64,000 nt of DNA from Streptomyces chattanoogensis (GTDB lineage Bacteria > Actinomycetota > Actinomycetes > Streptomycetales > Streptomycetaceae): contig NZ_LGKG01000112.1 of NCBI RefSeq assembly GCF_001294335.1, positions 124,001 to 188,000 of the forward strand, given 5' to 3'. The stretch's first letter is position 1, and every line of letters starts with the position of its first letter. Shown here in pieces: positions 62,776-64,000 of the stretch. The translations under genes were made by a program, and so were the position numbers. The notes beneath the pieces are model-generated. The model was given only the letters and a program-made list of their open reading frames with translations. It did not search any database and was not told the origin of the DNA.

Positions 62776-64000
62776 ATGCGGCGTCAGGCGTTGGTGGTGG
62801 GCGTCGAAGGACCTGCCGCGGACCCCGCCGACGACTCACCCCCACAGTGGCAGCAACTCACCTACGCGGCACCGTACGCGCAACGGGTGAGTAAGACACT
62901 GGAGAAGGAGTACGCCTATGTCCTCCTGGAACCCGCTCACGACGCCGCGTCCACCGCCGCCGCGCTGGGCGGCGCCCTGACTCAGGCCGTCAGCAGCGAG
63001 GCCGACTTCACCGTCATTCATCTCCTCGCACACGGAGAACCGACCCGCAACGGTCACGGCATCCAGGCGGTGGGCGGGGACGGCCGCCTCACCGAGGAGC
63101 TGGCCCGTTGGGTCAACATGGCAGAGAACCAGGACACGGACGACAGCGGCGATCCAGCCGTTCTGCTGATCCTCGATCTGTGCCATTCCGGCGCCGTGGT
63201 GACCGAGCACCTGCGGTCGCTGGTCCGGCCGGAGCGTCGCCGTGTCTGGGTGCTCGCCGCCTGCCACTCGGAGCAGGACGCCTATGACGGCCGCCTGAGC
63301 GCCGCCGTCGACGAGGTGCTTCGCGGCTTCGCCTCCGGGACCCTGAAGCTTGACACATCGGTGCCGTACATCCCGATCGCCCGGTTCTGCCGCGAGGTGG
63401 CTCTCCACGTGGAGTCGCGGAGTACATCCCTGAATCCGCAATCCGTCGAGCAACCACTGGCCGCGCTCGGTGCAGACCTCTCGCATCTGAGGTTCTTCGC
63501 CAACCCTCGATACGAACCGGCCGACGCGCGCAGGCTCAGTGGCGTGGATTCTGCTGTATTCACCCTCCTCGACGAAGTGGCCGACGCCCGCCATTTCGTG
63601 ATCCGGGCGCATGGTGCCGACAGCGCCTTTGGCGACCTCGGCGCTCCGTCCTTCACCGGACGGAGCGACGAACTCCGTAAATTGGCAGGCTGGTTGGAAG
63701 GCCGCGGGCCCTCGTTGCGCGTGGTCACCGGCGTACCAGGGGTCGGCAAATCCGCTCTGATCGGCACCTTCGTGTGTGCTGCGCATCCGGCGCTGCATGA
63801 GACCACCGAGCAGTTGTGGCGGCCATCGGGCGGCGACATTCACGAGACCACCGACGACCTCGCGATCGTGCACGCGCGACGGCGCGGTGTCCCGGAGATC
63901 CTCACCTCGCTCGCCACCCAGTGGGAGCTCGGATCTCCCGGCGACGCAACGACGTGGACAACGGACCAACTGGTCACGGCACTGCGGGTCAAGCCCGTAC
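62776..64000 (+). CDS. Caspase-like protease fused to a P-loop NTPase (3' end missing)
   Basis: The frame opens at ATG 62776 and runs past the right edge (408 codons visible). Residues 1-245 form a caspase-like (C14/metacaspase or CHAT-type) domain. The catalytic His is in IHLLAHGEP (His86) and the Cys in LILDLCHSGA (Cys136), at the correct spacing, followed by LAACHSEQDAYDG. After a linker, FTGRSDELRKLAGWL (293-307) marks the start of a STAND-type NTPase, with Walker A GVPGVGKS at 319-326. The continuation, probably NB-ARC/NACHT plus repeats, lies outside the window. Such fusions act as NTP-driven suicide proteases in several bacterial defence systems. Phage defence is inferred here. Confidence 0.8.
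   Translation, partial: MRRQALVVGVEGPAADPADDSPPQWQQLTYAAPYAQRVSKTLEKEYAYVLLEPAHDAASTAAALGGALTQAVSSEADFTVIHLLAHGEPTRNGHGIQAVGGDGRLTEELARWVNMAENQDTDDSGDPAVLLILDLCHSGAVVTEHLRSLVRPERRRVWVLAACHSEQDAYDGRLSAAVDEVLRGFASGTLKLDTSVPYIPIARFCREVALHVESRSTSLNPQSVEQPLAALGADLSHLRFFANPRYEPADARRLSGVDSAVFTLLDEVADARHFVIRAHGADSAFGDLGAPSFTGRSDELRKLAGWLEGRGPSLRVVTGVPGVGKSALIGTFVCAAHPALHETTEQLWRPSGGDIHETTDDLAIVHARRRGVPEILTSLATQWELGSPGDATTWTTDQLVTALRVKPV

Overview
The window is a piece of a high-GC actinobacterial chromosome, almost certainly Streptomyces. The evidence is dense GC-rich coding with many GTG starts and 4-bp ATGA/GTGA overlaps, a bldA-type use of TTA leucine codons, and typical Streptomyces families (class F sortase, SAV2148-type HEPN protein, DUF1707-FHA protein, XPB/WYL protein, sulfur leader peptide, NRPS). 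No database or alignment could be run; all names come from reading motifs and family resemblance.

Layout. 1-3.7 kb: end of a GAF-domain regulator, a decayed LLM-type flavin oxidoreductase, a class F sortase, a frameshifted leucine-rich-repeat gene and a GNAT acetyltransferase. 3.7-13.5 kb: a complete assimilatory sulfur locus. It has a 27-aa leader peptide, sulfite reductase, a small CxxC protein, cysH, cysC, cysD and cysN. A second putative leader ORF follows, then a sulfonate ABC transporter (ssuA/B/C-like) and a sirohydrochlorin chelatase that makes the siroheme needed by the sulfite reductase. Imported sulfate or sulfonate is taken through APS and sulfite to sulfide. 13.5-24 kb: a GT2 glycosyltransferase, a secreted subtilisin, a sugar ABC importer without its own ATPase, an APH-fold kinase, a DnaQ-type exonuclease, an SDR with a broken active site and a HEPN protein.

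24.5-37.6 kb: glgX, treY and treZ, which turn glycogen/maltodextrin into trehalose. They are interspersed with an MFS transporter, a divergent LysR/dihydrolipoamide-dehydrogenase-like pair, an OtrA-type ribosomal protection protein preceded by an overlapping short ORF, and a DUF1707-FHA protein. 38-45 kb: an orphan cysteine-free double-glycine-type precursor peptide, a DJ-1/PfpI protein, a PucR regulator, a metallophosphoesterase coupled to a 4'-phosphopantetheinyl transferase, and an XPB-like/WYL protein.

44.9-55.7 kb: a leftward three-gene biosynthetic operon. It holds a two-module NRPS (C-A-T-C-A-T-TE, first A domain with a serine code), an unusual fusion of an FAD monooxygenase with a PapA5/condensation-type acyltransferase, and an SDR. 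The NRPS and SDR carry rare TTA codons, so the pathway is probably bldA-dependent; the nearby PPTase could arm its carrier domains.

55.9-64 kb: an accessory, partly decayed region. It has a membrane-anchored STAND/NACHT-like NTPase, a VWA protein flanked by two partial msrB copies, a WYL-gene scrap, a PIN-type toxin whose antitoxin is frameshifted, and at the right edge a caspase-like protease fused to a P-loop NTPase. The last gene and the membrane NTPase look like conflict or defence proteins and are the most attractive candidates for a new system, together with the NRPS operon and the orphan peptide.
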